From: Rhizobiaceae bacterium
Lineage (GTDB): Bacteria; Pseudomonadota; Alphaproteobacteria; Rhizobiales; Rhizobiaceae
Direction of reading: 5' to 3'
Assembly (NCBI GenBank): GCA_017644005.1
Contig: JAEPMJ010000001.1
Span: 124,001 to 188,000, forward strand
Length of the DNA stretch: 64,000 nucleotides
This document shows positions 34,434 to 43,084 of this stretch, in pieces. The notes beneath the pieces were generated by a model, which saw only the letters and a program-made list of their open reading frames with translations, had not been told where the DNA came from and did no database searches. The translations under genes were made by a program, and so were the position numbers. The stretch's first letter is position 1, and every line of letters begins with the position of its first letter.

Positions 34434-35609
34434 TCACGCCGAAGCGAGCTTGAATACCTCGTCTATAACGTCGCAGGCGCGCTCCACTTGCTCATCGGTG
34501 ATGGTCGGGTGAACGAGGAATGCCATACCCGTTTCGCCAAGTTCCCGCGCTACGGGAAGCCGGCGCTCAGGCCGCCAGCCGGTGTAGTCGAAGGCGCGCT
34601 CAAGATAGAGTTCCGGGGCTGAGCCATGCATGCAGGGCACGCCGCGCGAGTTGATCTCGGCGATAACGCGATCACGCGTCCATTCCGGCGCGAGCCGCTT
34701 CGGTTCAATGAAGGCGTAAAAGCGATAACAGGCGTGTTGAACGTCGTTCGGGACGTGCGGAACGCGCACCAGAGTGTGACGGGAACAGGCTTCGGCCAAG
34801 CGCCGGGCGATAGTGGTGCGGCGCGCGGTCCACGTCTCCATGCGCTCAAGCTGGATAAGACCGATTGCGGCCTGCATCTCCATCATGCGCCAGTTGGTGC
34901 CGAATGTATCATGCACCAGTCGAGGGCCGGGCGGATGCTCGCGTTCATAGACGCCTTCCCAGCTCTTACCGTGATCCTTGTAAGACCACATGGCCGACCA
35001 GAGTGCCGGATCGTCGGTCGTGACCATGCCGCCTTCGCCGCCGGTCGTCATGATCTTGTCCTGACAGAACGACCAGGCCCCGATATGGCCGATCGAACCG
35101 ACGCGCCGGCCGTGATAAGTTGCGCCGTGCGCCTGGGCGCAATCCTCGATAACGTAGAAGCCATGTTCACTGGCGAGGGTCATGATCGGATCCATGTCGC
35201 ACGGCATGCCGGCGAGATGGACCAGAACGACCGCCCTGGTCCGGTCGCTCAATACTGCGGCAATCGTCTCGGCCGATAGGTTCTGGCTGTTGCGGTCCAC
35301 GTCGGCGAAGACCGGCTTCGCTCCGGCGGTGACTACGGACGAGACCGAAGCCATGAAACTTCGCGGCGTGACGACCACCTCGTCGGCGGGACCGATCCCG
35401 CATGCCTTCAACGCCACATCCAGCGCCAGGGTGCCGTTGGCCAGTGCGACTGCGTGCGACGTGCCACACCACGCAGCGAAGCGGCGCTCGAACTCTCGGC
35501 CTTTCCCTCCGGTCCAGTAATTGACCTTGCCAGATGCGAGAACTTCGCGGACCGCGGCGATTTCTTCCGGCGTGTAGGAGGGCCAGGGGGCGAATGACGT
35601 GTTCAGCAT
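34434..35609 (-). CDS. UDP-4-keto sugar aminotransferase (PglE-like, DegT family)
   Basis: 391 residues. FAPWPSYTPEEI and SGKVNYWTGGKGREFE open the protein as in PglE and GDP-perosamine synthase-type enzymes. ALANGTLALDVAL binds PLP; SFCQDKIMTTGGEGG carries the Schiff-base Lys185. It probably makes UDP-4-amino-4,6-dideoxy-GlcNAc from the WbpM/PglF-like product, for the acetyltransferase encoded just upstream in the same operon (gap 2 bp). A perosamine route is less likely as no GDP-mannose dehydratase is present. Confidence 0.83.
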   Translation of the reverse strand: MLNTSFAPWPSYTPEEIAAVREVLASGKVNYWTGGKGREFERRFAAWCGTSHAVALANGTLALDVALKACGIGPADEVVVTPRSFMASVSSVVTAGAKPVFADVDRNSQNLSAETIAAVLSDRTRAVVLVHLAGMPCDMDPIMTLASEHGFYVIEDCAQAHGATYHGRRVGSIGHIGAWSFCQDKIMTTGGEGGMVTTDDPALWSAMWSYKDHGKSWEGVYEREHPPGPRLVHDTFGTNWRMMEMQAAIGLIQLERMETWTARRTTIARRLAEACSRHTLVRVPHVPNDVQHACYRFYAFIEPKRLAPEWTRDRVIAEINSRGVPCMHGSAPELYLERAFDYTGWRPERRLPVARELGETGMAFLVHPTITDEQVERACDVIDEVFKLASA

Positions 35610-35611
35610 GA

Positions 35612-36238
35612 TCAGCTCGCTGGTCTGGCAGGGTTGCCGACGACTGTCACGCCATCGGCAATATCCGATACCACGACCGCTCCGGCTCCGACCATCGTTC
35701 CAGCGCCGATCCGGATGCCCTGACGGACGCTGGCGCCGACCCCGATCCAGCTTCCCTCCCCGACCTCCACATCCCCGGACAGATGCGCGCCGGGAGCTAT
35801 ATGCACGCCTGCCGCCAGCCTGCAGTCATGGTCAACAGTTGCGCCGGTGTTGACGATGCAGGCTTCGCCGAGCGCGGCGCCGACATTGACGACCGCGCCA
35901 GCCGCGATCATGGAGCCGGCACCAACCGACGACCTGCTGCTCGCCCAGGCACGCGGGTGTATGATGCTGACCATCGGCGCACCGCCAGCCGTCAGATTCC
36001 GATGCAATTTCAACCTCGTTTGGTTGTTCCCGACAGCGACGATCACACCGTCGAACTCGGCAACTCGTTCCGACATCGTCGCTGCTGTACCGGATATCGG
36101 CCAATTCTCGCCCGTTTCCGCATCCGGAAATCGGTCATCGAAGAACTGTATCTCCGCCCAGCCCGATTCAAGCGCTGCGTCGGCGACCACGCGGCCGTGC
36201 CCGCTTGCGCCCAGTATGGCGAGTTTGTGCGGCTTCAT
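35612..36238 (-). CDS. PglD/NeuD-like sugar O/N-acetyltransferase (hexapeptide repeat)
   Basis: 208 residues. LAILGASGHGRVVADAAL (about 5-22) is the Rossmann-like N-terminal UDP-sugar domain of PglD. From about residue 100 onward repeated hexapeptide turns form a left-handed beta-helix (VGAGSMIAAGAVVNVGAALG, CIVNTGATVDHDCRL). The His in ATVDHDC matches the general base of PglD. Expected product UDP-di-N-acetylbacillosamine when acting after PglE-like. ATG 36238 overlaps the stop of the PglC-like gene by 4 bp. Confidence 0.88.
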   Translation of the reverse strand: MKPHKLAILGASGHGRVVADAALESGWAEIQFFDDRFPDAETGENWPISGTAATMSERVAEFDGVIVAVGNNQTRLKLHRNLTAGGAPMVSIIHPRAWASSRSSVGAGSMIAAGAVVNVGAALGEACIVNTGATVDHDCRLAAGVHIAPGAHLSGDVEVGEGSWIGVGASVRQGIRIGAGTMVGAGAVVVSDIADGVTVVGNPARPAS

Positions 36239-36819
36239 CCCCGGAACCGCTCCATTGTCGAACTCCCGGCGGAGTTGATCCCCTGACGCAAAAAGACCTT
36301 GGCGATAGTCATACCGATGATGCGCAGATCCAACCACAGTGACCTATTGTCGACATACCAGACATCGAGCGCGAACTTCTCCTCCCAGGTGATGGCGTTG
36401 CGTCCGTTCACCTGCGCCCATCCCGTTATGCCCGGCTTCACCTCATGCCGCCTTGCCTGTTCCGCCGAGTAGAGCGGCAGATACTCCATGAGCAACGGCC
36501 GGGGTCCAACGAGACTCATGTCGCCCTTGATCACGTTCCACAGTTCCGGCAGTTCGTCCAGACTGGTGGCGCGGAGGATTCTGCCAAAGGCGGGCAGACG
36601 CTGTTCGTCGGGTAACAACTGACCGTTCCGGTCGCGCAGTTCAGTCATGGTACGGAACTTGACCATCTCGAAGGGGAGACCGCGAAGTCCGGGGCGAGAC
36701 TGGCGGAAAAAGACCGGGCTGCCCAGACGCGCGCGCACGCATGCGGCTACGAGCACGAGCAGCGGCAGCCACAGCGGCGCGGAGCCGACGGTAAGCAGAA
36801 GGTCGAAAGCTCGTTTCAT
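36235..36819 (-). CDS. PglC-like polyprenyl-phosphate phosphoglycosyltransferase
   Basis: 194 residues, small bacterial sugar transferase (monotopic PGT). A re-entrant membrane helix (about 5-28) precedes the cytoplasmic domain with GSPVFFRQSRPG, MVKFRTM, the catalytic Asp-Glu in TSLDELPELWNV (about 90-101) and SLVGPRPLL. It transfers sugar-1-phosphate, probably diNAcBac-phosphate or a relative, from UDP to undecaprenyl phosphate to start the glycan. The next two genes in the operon match the PglD- and PglE-like steps that make its donor. Confidence 0.9.
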   Translation of the reverse strand: MKRAFDLLLTVGSAPLWLPLLVLVAACVRARLGSPVFFRQSRPGLRGLPFEMVKFRTMTELRDRNGQLLPDEQRLPAFGRILRATSLDELPELWNVIKGDMSLVGPRPLLMEYLPLYSAEQARRHEVKPGITGWAQVNGRNAITWEEKFALDVWYVDNRSLWLDLRIIGMTIAKVFLRQGINSAGSSTMERFRG

Positions 36820-36851
36820 GCGCTCTCCGTGACAGGTCGACGAGCGGTGCT

Positions 36852-38099
36852 CTAACCTGTCAGTCCAACGGGATCGATGAGCGTGCCGGCAAATGACCGC
36901 ATCGCGTCCCTTCGGGCCAGGAACTCCTCGTGGCCGACCAGAATGGCCATCACACGTGCTTCATGCAATGCGGACTCGATGTCCATCAGCCGGATCGGCC
37001 GGTCCGCATAGGCCTGCGGCAATTCATCGACATTGGGTTCCACGACGAGGATATTGGCGTAACCGTCCGCCAAGAGGGCATCAAGTATCTCCAGCGAGGG
37101 GCTTTCCCGCAGATCGTCGATATCGGGCTTGTACGAGAGCCCAAGCAGCGCAATCGGCGTACGCCTGTCGCCGGCGCACGCCTGAACGATCTTGTCCTGC
37201 ACCAGACGTGTCTTTGCGTGATTTGTCTCCCGCGCCAGCCGCATGATTTTCGCGGTATCGGGTGCCTGATTGATAATGAACCACGGGTCGACCGGGATAC
37301 AATGCCCGCCCACACCCGCCCCGGGCTTGAGGATGTTCACGCGCGGATGCAGGTTGGCCGCCCGGATGACCGACCAGACGTCGATATCCAGCTTTTCGCA
37401 AATCATCGATAGCTCATTGGCGAAGGCGATGTTGACGTCGCGAAAGGCGTTTTCGGTCAGCTTGGCCATCTCGGCCGCGCGCGCCGAGGCGACGACCATC
37501 TCCCCCTTAACGAAGAAACGGTAGAGTTCCAGGGCACGCTTGGAGCTCTGTTCGTCGAGGCCGCCGAGAACCCTGGCGTTGTCGACAAGTTCGCGCAGGG
37601 TGGCCCCCGGCAGCACCCTTTCGGGACAGTAGGCCATCAGCACATCAGCCGATTCCGGACAGGTATCGGGAAAGCTGAGATCGGGTCGGGCTTCGGCAAG
37701 CTGGCTTGCGGCGCGCTCGGTCGTTCCGACCGTGGAGGTCGATTCGATGATAACGATATCACCGCGCTTCAGCACCGGCGCGATCGACGCGACGGCGCTA
37801 TCCACCAGGGTCATGTTGGGGGTGTTGTCCGTATTGACCGGCGTCGGCACGGCAATGACGAAAGCGTCGGCCGGTTCCGGCACGGTCACGGCCCTGAGCC
37901 GGCCCGCCTCGACCATGTCCTTTACCAGCACGTCGAGGTCGTGTTCCCAGATGTGAATGCGCCCATCATTGATGGTGCGCACAACCTTCTCGCTGATATC
38001 GACACCGAGGACGTCGAGTCCGGCACGGGCGAAGGTAGCGGCGGTCGGCAGCCCCACATAACCCAGGCCGATCACCGCGACTTTACGTATGGGATGCAT
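36852..38099 (-). CDS. wecC: UDP-N-acetyl-D-mannosamine dehydrogenase
   Basis: 415 residues of the UDP-glucose/GDP-mannose dehydrogenase family. AVIGLGYVGLPTAATFAR (about 9-26) binds NAD; VAVPTPVNTDNTPNM is the N-terminal conserved loop; GAGVGGHCIPVDPW (about 257-270) holds the catalytic cysteine; GLSYKPDIDDLRESPS is the C-terminal UDP-sugar site. It oxidises UDP-ManNAc to UDP-ManNAcA. Its start overlaps the epimerase gene by 17 bp, and the two form a typical WecB-WecC pair. Confidence 0.9.
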   Translation of the reverse strand: MHPIRKVAVIGLGYVGLPTAATFARAGLDVLGVDISEKVVRTINDGRIHIWEHDLDVLVKDMVEAGRLRAVTVPEPADAFVIAVPTPVNTDNTPNMTLVDSAVASIAPVLKRGDIVIIESTSTVGTTERAASQLAEARPDLSFPDTCPESADVLMAYCPERVLPGATLRELVDNARVLGGLDEQSSKRALELYRFFVKGEMVVASARAAEMAKLTENAFRDVNIAFANELSMICEKLDIDVWSVIRAANLHPRVNILKPGAGVGGHCIPVDPWFIINQAPDTAKIMRLARETNHAKTRLVQDKIVQACAGDRRTPIALLGLSYKPDIDDLRESPSLEILDALLADGYANILVVEPNVDELPQAYADRPIRLMDIESALHEARVMAILVGHEEFLARRDAMRSFAGTLIDPVGLTG

Positions 38100-39213
38100 A
38101 TTTCGCTACGTTCTCCGCAATTCGGCGCGCCGCGGTTCCGTCGCCGAACGGATTGCTGACGCGGACCATCGCGGCGTAGGCCTGCGGCTGGGTCAACAGT
38201 GCGTTGGTTTCCGCCACGATGCGCTCATAATCGGTGGTGACCAGTTTGGCCACTCCGGCGTCGATGGCCTCGCGGCGCTCGGTCGTTTCGCGCATTATCA
38301 GAACCGGTTTTCCGAATGACGGCGCCTCTTCCTGGATCCCGCCTGAATCGGTGAGGATCAGATATGCCCGGTCCATGAGATAGATGAACTCGTCATAGCC
38401 CGCCGGTTCAAGCAGATGGATGTTCGGGACACCGCTCAGCATCCGGTTTACCGGCTCGCGCACGTTCGGATTGAGGTGCACGGGATAGACGATTTGGACA
38501 TCCGGCGTTTCAGCGATTTCACGGATCGCGCGGCAGATCCCCTCGAAACCGCCGCCGAAGCTCTCCCGCCGATGGCCGGTAACCAGAACCATCTTTCTGT
38601 CGCGGTCCAGCCATCCGTATTTCTGATCGAAGCGCTGGCGAAACGATGGTTCGTTCTCGATCCTAGACTTCACGAACAGCAGGGCATCAACGACCGGATT
38701 GCCGGTTTCAAGGATCGAGGCGGCTTCCACGTTTTCGCGCAGGAGGTTGTCGGTGGCGCTTCTTGTAGGCGTGTAGTGACGGCTGGCAAGAACACCTATG
38801 AGGCGGCGATTCGCCTCCTCGGGCCAAGGGTGCTGCATGTCGCCCGTGCGCAGACCGGCCTCGACATGTCCGACCGCGATGCCACGGTAGAATGCCGCGA
38901 GCGCACCTACCATGGCGGTCGTCGTGTCGCCCTGCACCAACACCATATCGGGCTTCTGTTCTTCGAACACGCGCGGCAACTTACCCATCAGAGCGGCGGT
39001 CAGGCCTTCCAGGCTTTGGCCCGGCTGCATAACGTCCAGATCGATGTCGGGCTTGATGCCGAACACGCCCATCACCGCCTCGGCCATTGCGCGATGCTGC
39101 CCCGTGAAACATAAAATCGGGACAACACCGGCTGTCTCGCGAAGGGCCAGGACGATCGGCGCCATCTTGATCGCTTCAGGGCGTGTTCCGACCAAAACCA
39201 GTACGCGCAGCAC
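38083..39213 (-). CDS. wecB: UDP-GlcNAc 2-epimerase (non-hydrolysing)
   Basis: 376 residues from GTG 39213, which has GGAGAGG five bases upstream; this beats the further GTG/ATG at 39255. VGTRPEAIKMAPIVLAL (about 8-24) is the UDP site, LVQGDTTTAMVGALAA (about 92-107) and HVEAGLRTGDMQHPWPEEANR follow, and TDSGGIQEEAPSFGKP near residue 275 closes the active site. It interconverts UDP-GlcNAc and UDP-ManNAc for WecC. It is the first gene of the minus-strand operon through PglE-like. Confidence 0.92.
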   Translation of the reverse strand: MLRVLVLVGTRPEAIKMAPIVLALRETAGVVPILCFTGQHRAMAEAVMGVFGIKPDIDLDVMQPGQSLEGLTAALMGKLPRVFEEQKPDMVLVQGDTTTAMVGALAAFYRGIAVGHVEAGLRTGDMQHPWPEEANRRLIGVLASRHYTPTRSATDNLLRENVEAASILETGNPVVDALLFVKSRIENEPSFRQRFDQKYGWLDRDRKMVLVTGHRRESFGGGFEGICRAIREIAETPDVQIVYPVHLNPNVREPVNRMLSGVPNIHLLEPAGYDEFIYLMDRAYLILTDSGGIQEEAPSFGKPVLIMRETTERREAIDAGVAKLVTTDYERIVAETNALLTQPQAYAAMVRVSNPFGDGTAARRIAENVAKYASHT

Positions 39214-39491
39214 CTGAGCCTCTCCGTCAGTCGAGCCGGAGAATTGACCTGCCAACCTCCCGCGGCGGCGTCGTCAATGCCGGAAATCGCAACTCATTGT
39301 CAACCGAAGTGCAGAACGGCGCCATGATGGATCAATGCCGAAACTGTTTCCAGCGATCAGAGCGCCCGCTGCGGTGAATACCTGGGCGCGCTGCATTGCT
39401 TATGAACCAGTCGCCGAATGGCCAGATTTTCTTTGCATTTTTCGCTTCATTGCGCTTTGAGCATCGTCCTGAACTATGGGAAGTTCCAACG

Positions 39492-41417
39492 ATGACCTTG
39501 ACGGGGAAGCTGACCAGACTACCCAGGCGGCAGAAGCAGCTGATTGTGCTTCTGGCCGACATGGTCGTCGCGCTAACCGCCACGTGGCTGTCGTTCTCAT
39601 TGCGGCTCGAAGTGCGCCATGTGCCGAGTGAATATGAATGGGCGGCCTACGGGCTGTCCGCAGTCCTCTTCGTCCCGTTCTTCATCAGATTCGGATTGTA
39701 CCGGGCAATTTTCCGCTACACCGGCGTCTCAAGTCTCAATACGACCGCGATAGCGGTCTCCTTATATGGCATCGCCTACTTCTCCATACTGCTGATCGCG
39801 AAGTTTCCCGGGGTTCCGCGCTCGGTTGGCATTCTGCAACCTATCCTGTTTTTCGGCCTGGTGTTCTGCAGTCGTGTCGTTGCCTCACAGTTTCTGAAGC
39901 AGGCCGATGCTGCAAAGACGACTGTAAAAAACGTACTCATCTACGGCGCGGGCGAAGCCGGTTCCCAGGCAAGCGACGGACTGGCGAGCACGCGCGAATA
40001 CAATGTCTGCGGCTTCCTCGATGACGACCCGGCCAAGCACCGCAGGCGGCTGAATGGGGTCGAGATATTTCCTGTCGACCAGGCCGAGTCGCTTGTCCAG
40101 CGGCTGTCAGTGGCCGAAATCCTGATCGCACTGCCAAGCGCAAGTGTAGAGCGGCGGCGCCAGATCGTTGATTCGCTGGTCAATCTGCGTGTACGCGTTC
40201 GCACCATCCCCGGCATTCTCGACATTGCACGCGGTACCGCGCAGATGTCCGATCTTCAGGAGCTGCAGGTTATTGACCTACTGGAGCGCGCGCCCATCAC
40301 CGAAACGATCTCGCCCGACCGCCTTGCGGGCAAGCGGGTACTGGTAACCGGCGCTGGCGGCTCCATTGGCAGCGAACTGTGCCGCCAGATTCACAGTTGT
40401 GGTCCGGACAGTCTCATCCTGATCGATCACAGCGAATTCAACCTCTATAGCATCGATGAGGATATCCGCAGGCAGGCGGAGCGGCAGAAGATAAAAACCC
40501 AGCGGGTTGCCTGTCTCTGTTCGGTGCGTGACGCCAAGCGGCTGAAAGCAATATTTGCTACCCATCGGCCCGACATCGTATTCCATGCCGCCGCCTACAA
40601 ACACGTGCCGTTGATTGAGAGCAATGCGATCGAAGCTGCGACAAACAACGTGCTTGGCACCCTTAACGTGGCCAAGGCGGCAATTGAGGCCGGTACTGAG
40701 CGCTTCACCCTGATCTCGACAGACAAGGCGGTGCGGCCTACCAACGTCATGGGTGCCAGCAAAAGGCTGGCCGAACAGATAATCCAGGCGCTCGCGGCGG
40801 ACCGCAAATCAAAGACGGTCTTTTCGATGGTCCGCTTCGGCAACGTATTGGGAAGCAGCGGTTCAGTGGTTCCGCTGTTTCGTCGCCAGATTGCATCCGG
40901 CGGACCCATTACAATTACCGCGCCGGAAGTGACGCGCTATTTCATGACAATCCCGGAGGCGGTCGGGCTGGTCCTACGTACATCCGAGATGGCGAAAGGC
41001 GGTGAGGTCTTCGTGCTCGACATGGGTGAGCCGGTTAAAATCATCGACCTTGCGCGCAAGATGATCCGGCTGTCTGGCAAACTCGAAAGAACTCCGGACT
41101 GGCCACAGGGAGATATTGAAATTGTCTCGATCGGTCTCAGGCCGGGTGAAAAACTCTATGAAGAGCTGCTGATCGGCGAAAACCCCGAACCGACGGCCAG
41201 TCCACACATCATGATGGCGCATGAGCAGTTTATTCCAATTGGCCAACTGGAGGCCGAATTGAAAGAGCTCGAAGCGGCCGTGGACATGGAAGACCGGCAA
41301 CGCTGGCTGGACGTGCTTGGCAGAACTGTTGCAGGGTTCGGCAACAAGCCGACCAACGCCGCCGCATCTAAAACCCAATCGGCCGAATCCGGTTCGTATG
41401 CTGTTGCTTCGAAATAA
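39492..41417 (+). CDS. Membrane UDP-sugar 4,6-dehydratase, PglF/WbpM/CapD type
   Basis: 641 residues. The N-terminus has four hydrophobic segments (about 15-130) before a first Rossmann domain (LIYGAGEAGSQAS, about 148) and a second catalytic one (VLVTGAGGSIGSELCRQ, about 294). The catalytic site STDKAVRPTNVMGASK has Met in place of the SDR Tyr, as in PglF and WbpM, which retain C5 configuration. Product: UDP-2-acetamido-2,6-dideoxy-xylo-4-hexulose, the substrate for the PglE-like enzyme. ATG 39492 has GGGAAG upstream; an in-frame TTG at 39396 is less likely. It is a single plus-strand gene divergent from wecB. Confidence 0.9.
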   Translation: MTLTGKLTRLPRRQKQLIVLLADMVVALTATWLSFSLRLEVRHVPSEYEWAAYGLSAVLFVPFFIRFGLYRAIFRYTGVSSLNTTAIAVSLYGIAYFSILLIAKFPGVPRSVGILQPILFFGLVFCSRVVASQFLKQADAAKTTVKNVLIYGAGEAGSQASDGLASTREYNVCGFLDDDPAKHRRRLNGVEIFPVDQAESLVQRLSVAEILIALPSASVERRRQIVDSLVNLRVRVRTIPGILDIARGTAQMSDLQELQVIDLLERAPITETISPDRLAGKRVLVTGAGGSIGSELCRQIHSCGPDSLILIDHSEFNLYSIDEDIRRQAERQKIKTQRVACLCSVRDAKRLKAIFATHRPDIVFHAAAYKHVPLIESNAIEAATNNVLGTLNVAKAAIEAGTERFTLISTDKAVRPTNVMGASKRLAEQIIQALAADRKSKTVFSMVRFGNVLGSSGSVVPLFRRQIASGGPITITAPEVTRYFMTIPEAVGLVLRTSEMAKGGEVFVLDMGEPVKIIDLARKMIRLSGKLERTPDWPQGDIEIVSIGLRPGEKLYEELLIGENPEPTASPHIMMAHEQFIPIGQLEAELKELEAAVDMEDRQRWLDVLGRTVAGFGNKPTNAAASKTQSAESGSYAVASK

Positions 41418-41582
41418 CGCGACGTTTTCCGACTGTGAACACGGGTTGCAGCCCCGTTGAAGATTCCACGGCTCGCCGGCGGTTTGGCTCGTCCGGACAG
41501 GTAGAAGCCAACCAACCTAACCGCTGCCGGAGCAGCATGCCCGGGGCGGCCGCAGGCTCAAACGCGCGCGGAACAGAATTCG

Positions 41583-43049
41583 TCATTGCTGCAAGTTGGA
41601 CGCATCATCATCAACGGAAATGGCGGGCTGGACGTTCGTTCGCCCGTATTCGTCATCAAACCGTTCGATGTCATCCTCACCCAGATAATTGCCGCATTGA
41701 ACCTCAATGAGCACCAGCACGTCTCCCGCCGGGTTCTCGAGTCGATGGATATTGCCGCAGGGAATATAGGCAGACTGATTGGCCTTCAGGATGCTGACCT
41801 CGCCGCCGATAGTCACCCGCGCCTGTCCGCTGACCACGACCCAGTGCTCCGAGCGATGCCGGTGCGATTGCAGGCTAAGGCGGCCGCCCGGGTTCACTTC
41901 AATGCGCTTGATCTTGAAATTCCGACTTTCCTCCAGCACGGTATAGCTGCCCCAGGGACGGCGTGCGGTGCCATGCAGACGAGTGGCTTCAGAACCCCCG
42001 ATCTGCAACTTGCTTTGGACTTCCTTGATATCCTGCGCGGCTTCTCTCGCGCAGACGAGAAGAGCCTCGGGCGTGTCTAGAACTAGCAAGTCGGATACGC
42101 CGACCAGACAGACCAGTCGGTCGGCTCCATGCACGAAACTGTCCGTTGTTCCTTTCATCACCACGTCACCGATGACGCGGTTACCTTCGCCGTCAGGTGA
42201 TGTCAGTTTCGATAACGCGTTCAACGAGCCGATATCAGCCCAGGTGAAATCGCACGGTACGCAAGCTCCTCGTTTCAGCTTTTCCATCACGGCGTGGTCG
42301 ATGGAAATCGGTTCCACCTTCGCAAACTCACGCTGGTCAACCTCGATTGTCGTACGGCTCGCTGAACCGGATACGCGCGAAGCTTTGAAGGCAGCACGGG
42401 TGCGGTACAGCACATCCGGGCAATGTTCTTCCATCAGCGCCAGCATGACAGCCACACGAAAGCAGAATATGCCGCCATTCCAGAAAAAGCGGCCGCTCTC
42501 AACAAACTTGCGGGCCTCTTCCGGGTTCGGCTTTTCGACAAAGCGGATGAGATCGGTGCCATCCGCCTCGACGTAGCCGAAGCCGGTTTCGGGCCTCTCG
42601 GGCTTGAATCCGAAGGTGGTGACACGACCTGACGCTGCAATTTCAGCAGCGGCCAACACAGCCAATGAAAAGGCCTCGATATCCGCAATGAGATGGTCGG
42701 CCGGCAGCACAAGAGCGATGGCATCCTCTCCCTCGGCCTCTGCCAAATGCAGGCACGCGAGCGCAATCGCGGCTGCCGTATCGCGACCGACCGGCTCCAG
42801 GATAAGGCTCTGCGCGATACCCGCAGATTGCGCTGGCTGGTACTCGTCCACAGCGAGAAACATCAGCTCACGGCTGGTCACCGTCACGATACGGCCAACG
42901 TCCGGCAGCGCCGCGGCACGCGCATAGGTTTTCCGGATCAGGGTCTCGCCATCCGGCAGCGGAATGAACGGTTTCGGACGTCCCTTGCGCGAAAGCGGCC
43001 ACAAGCGTGACCCCGCCCCGCCACACATAACTACAGGCACGACACTCAT
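41583..43049 (-). CDS. manC: Mannose-1-phosphate guanylyltransferase / mannose-6-phosphate isomerase
   Basis: 488 residues, bifunctional type II PMI. The nucleotidyltransferase domain begins VVMCGGAGSRLWPLSR (about 5-20) with the pyrophosphorylase signature and has FVEKPNPEEA (about 170). The last 120 residues form the cupin isomerase domain, with RRPWGSYTVLEE, PGGRLSLQSHRHRSEHW and YIPCGNIHRLENP holding the metal His residues. It makes GDP-mannose from Man-6-P/Man-1-P. ATG 43049 is preferred over GTG 43061. The mutase gene lies 35 bp upstream on the same strand. Confidence 0.93.
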   Translation of the reverse strand: MSVVPVVMCGGAGSRLWPLSRKGRPKPFIPLPDGETLIRKTYARAAALPDVGRIVTVTSRELMFLAVDEYQPAQSAGIAQSLILEPVGRDTAAAIALACLHLAEAEGEDAIALVLPADHLIADIEAFSLAVLAAAEIAASGRVTTFGFKPERPETGFGYVEADGTDLIRFVEKPNPEEARKFVESGRFFWNGGIFCFRVAVMLALMEEHCPDVLYRTRAAFKASRVSGSASRTTIEVDQREFAKVEPISIDHAVMEKLKRGACVPCDFTWADIGSLNALSKLTSPDGEGNRVIGDVVMKGTTDSFVHGADRLVCLVGVSDLLVLDTPEALLVCAREAAQDIKEVQSKLQIGGSEATRLHGTARRPWGSYTVLEESRNFKIKRIEVNPGGRLSLQSHRHRSEHWVVVSGQARVTIGGEVSILKANQSAYIPCGNIHRLENPAGDVLVLIEVQCGNYLGEDDIERFDDEYGRTNVQPAISVDDDASNLQQ

Positions 43050-43084
43050 CTCGAACTGCACTCCCAGCAGAGGCAGCTCGACAA

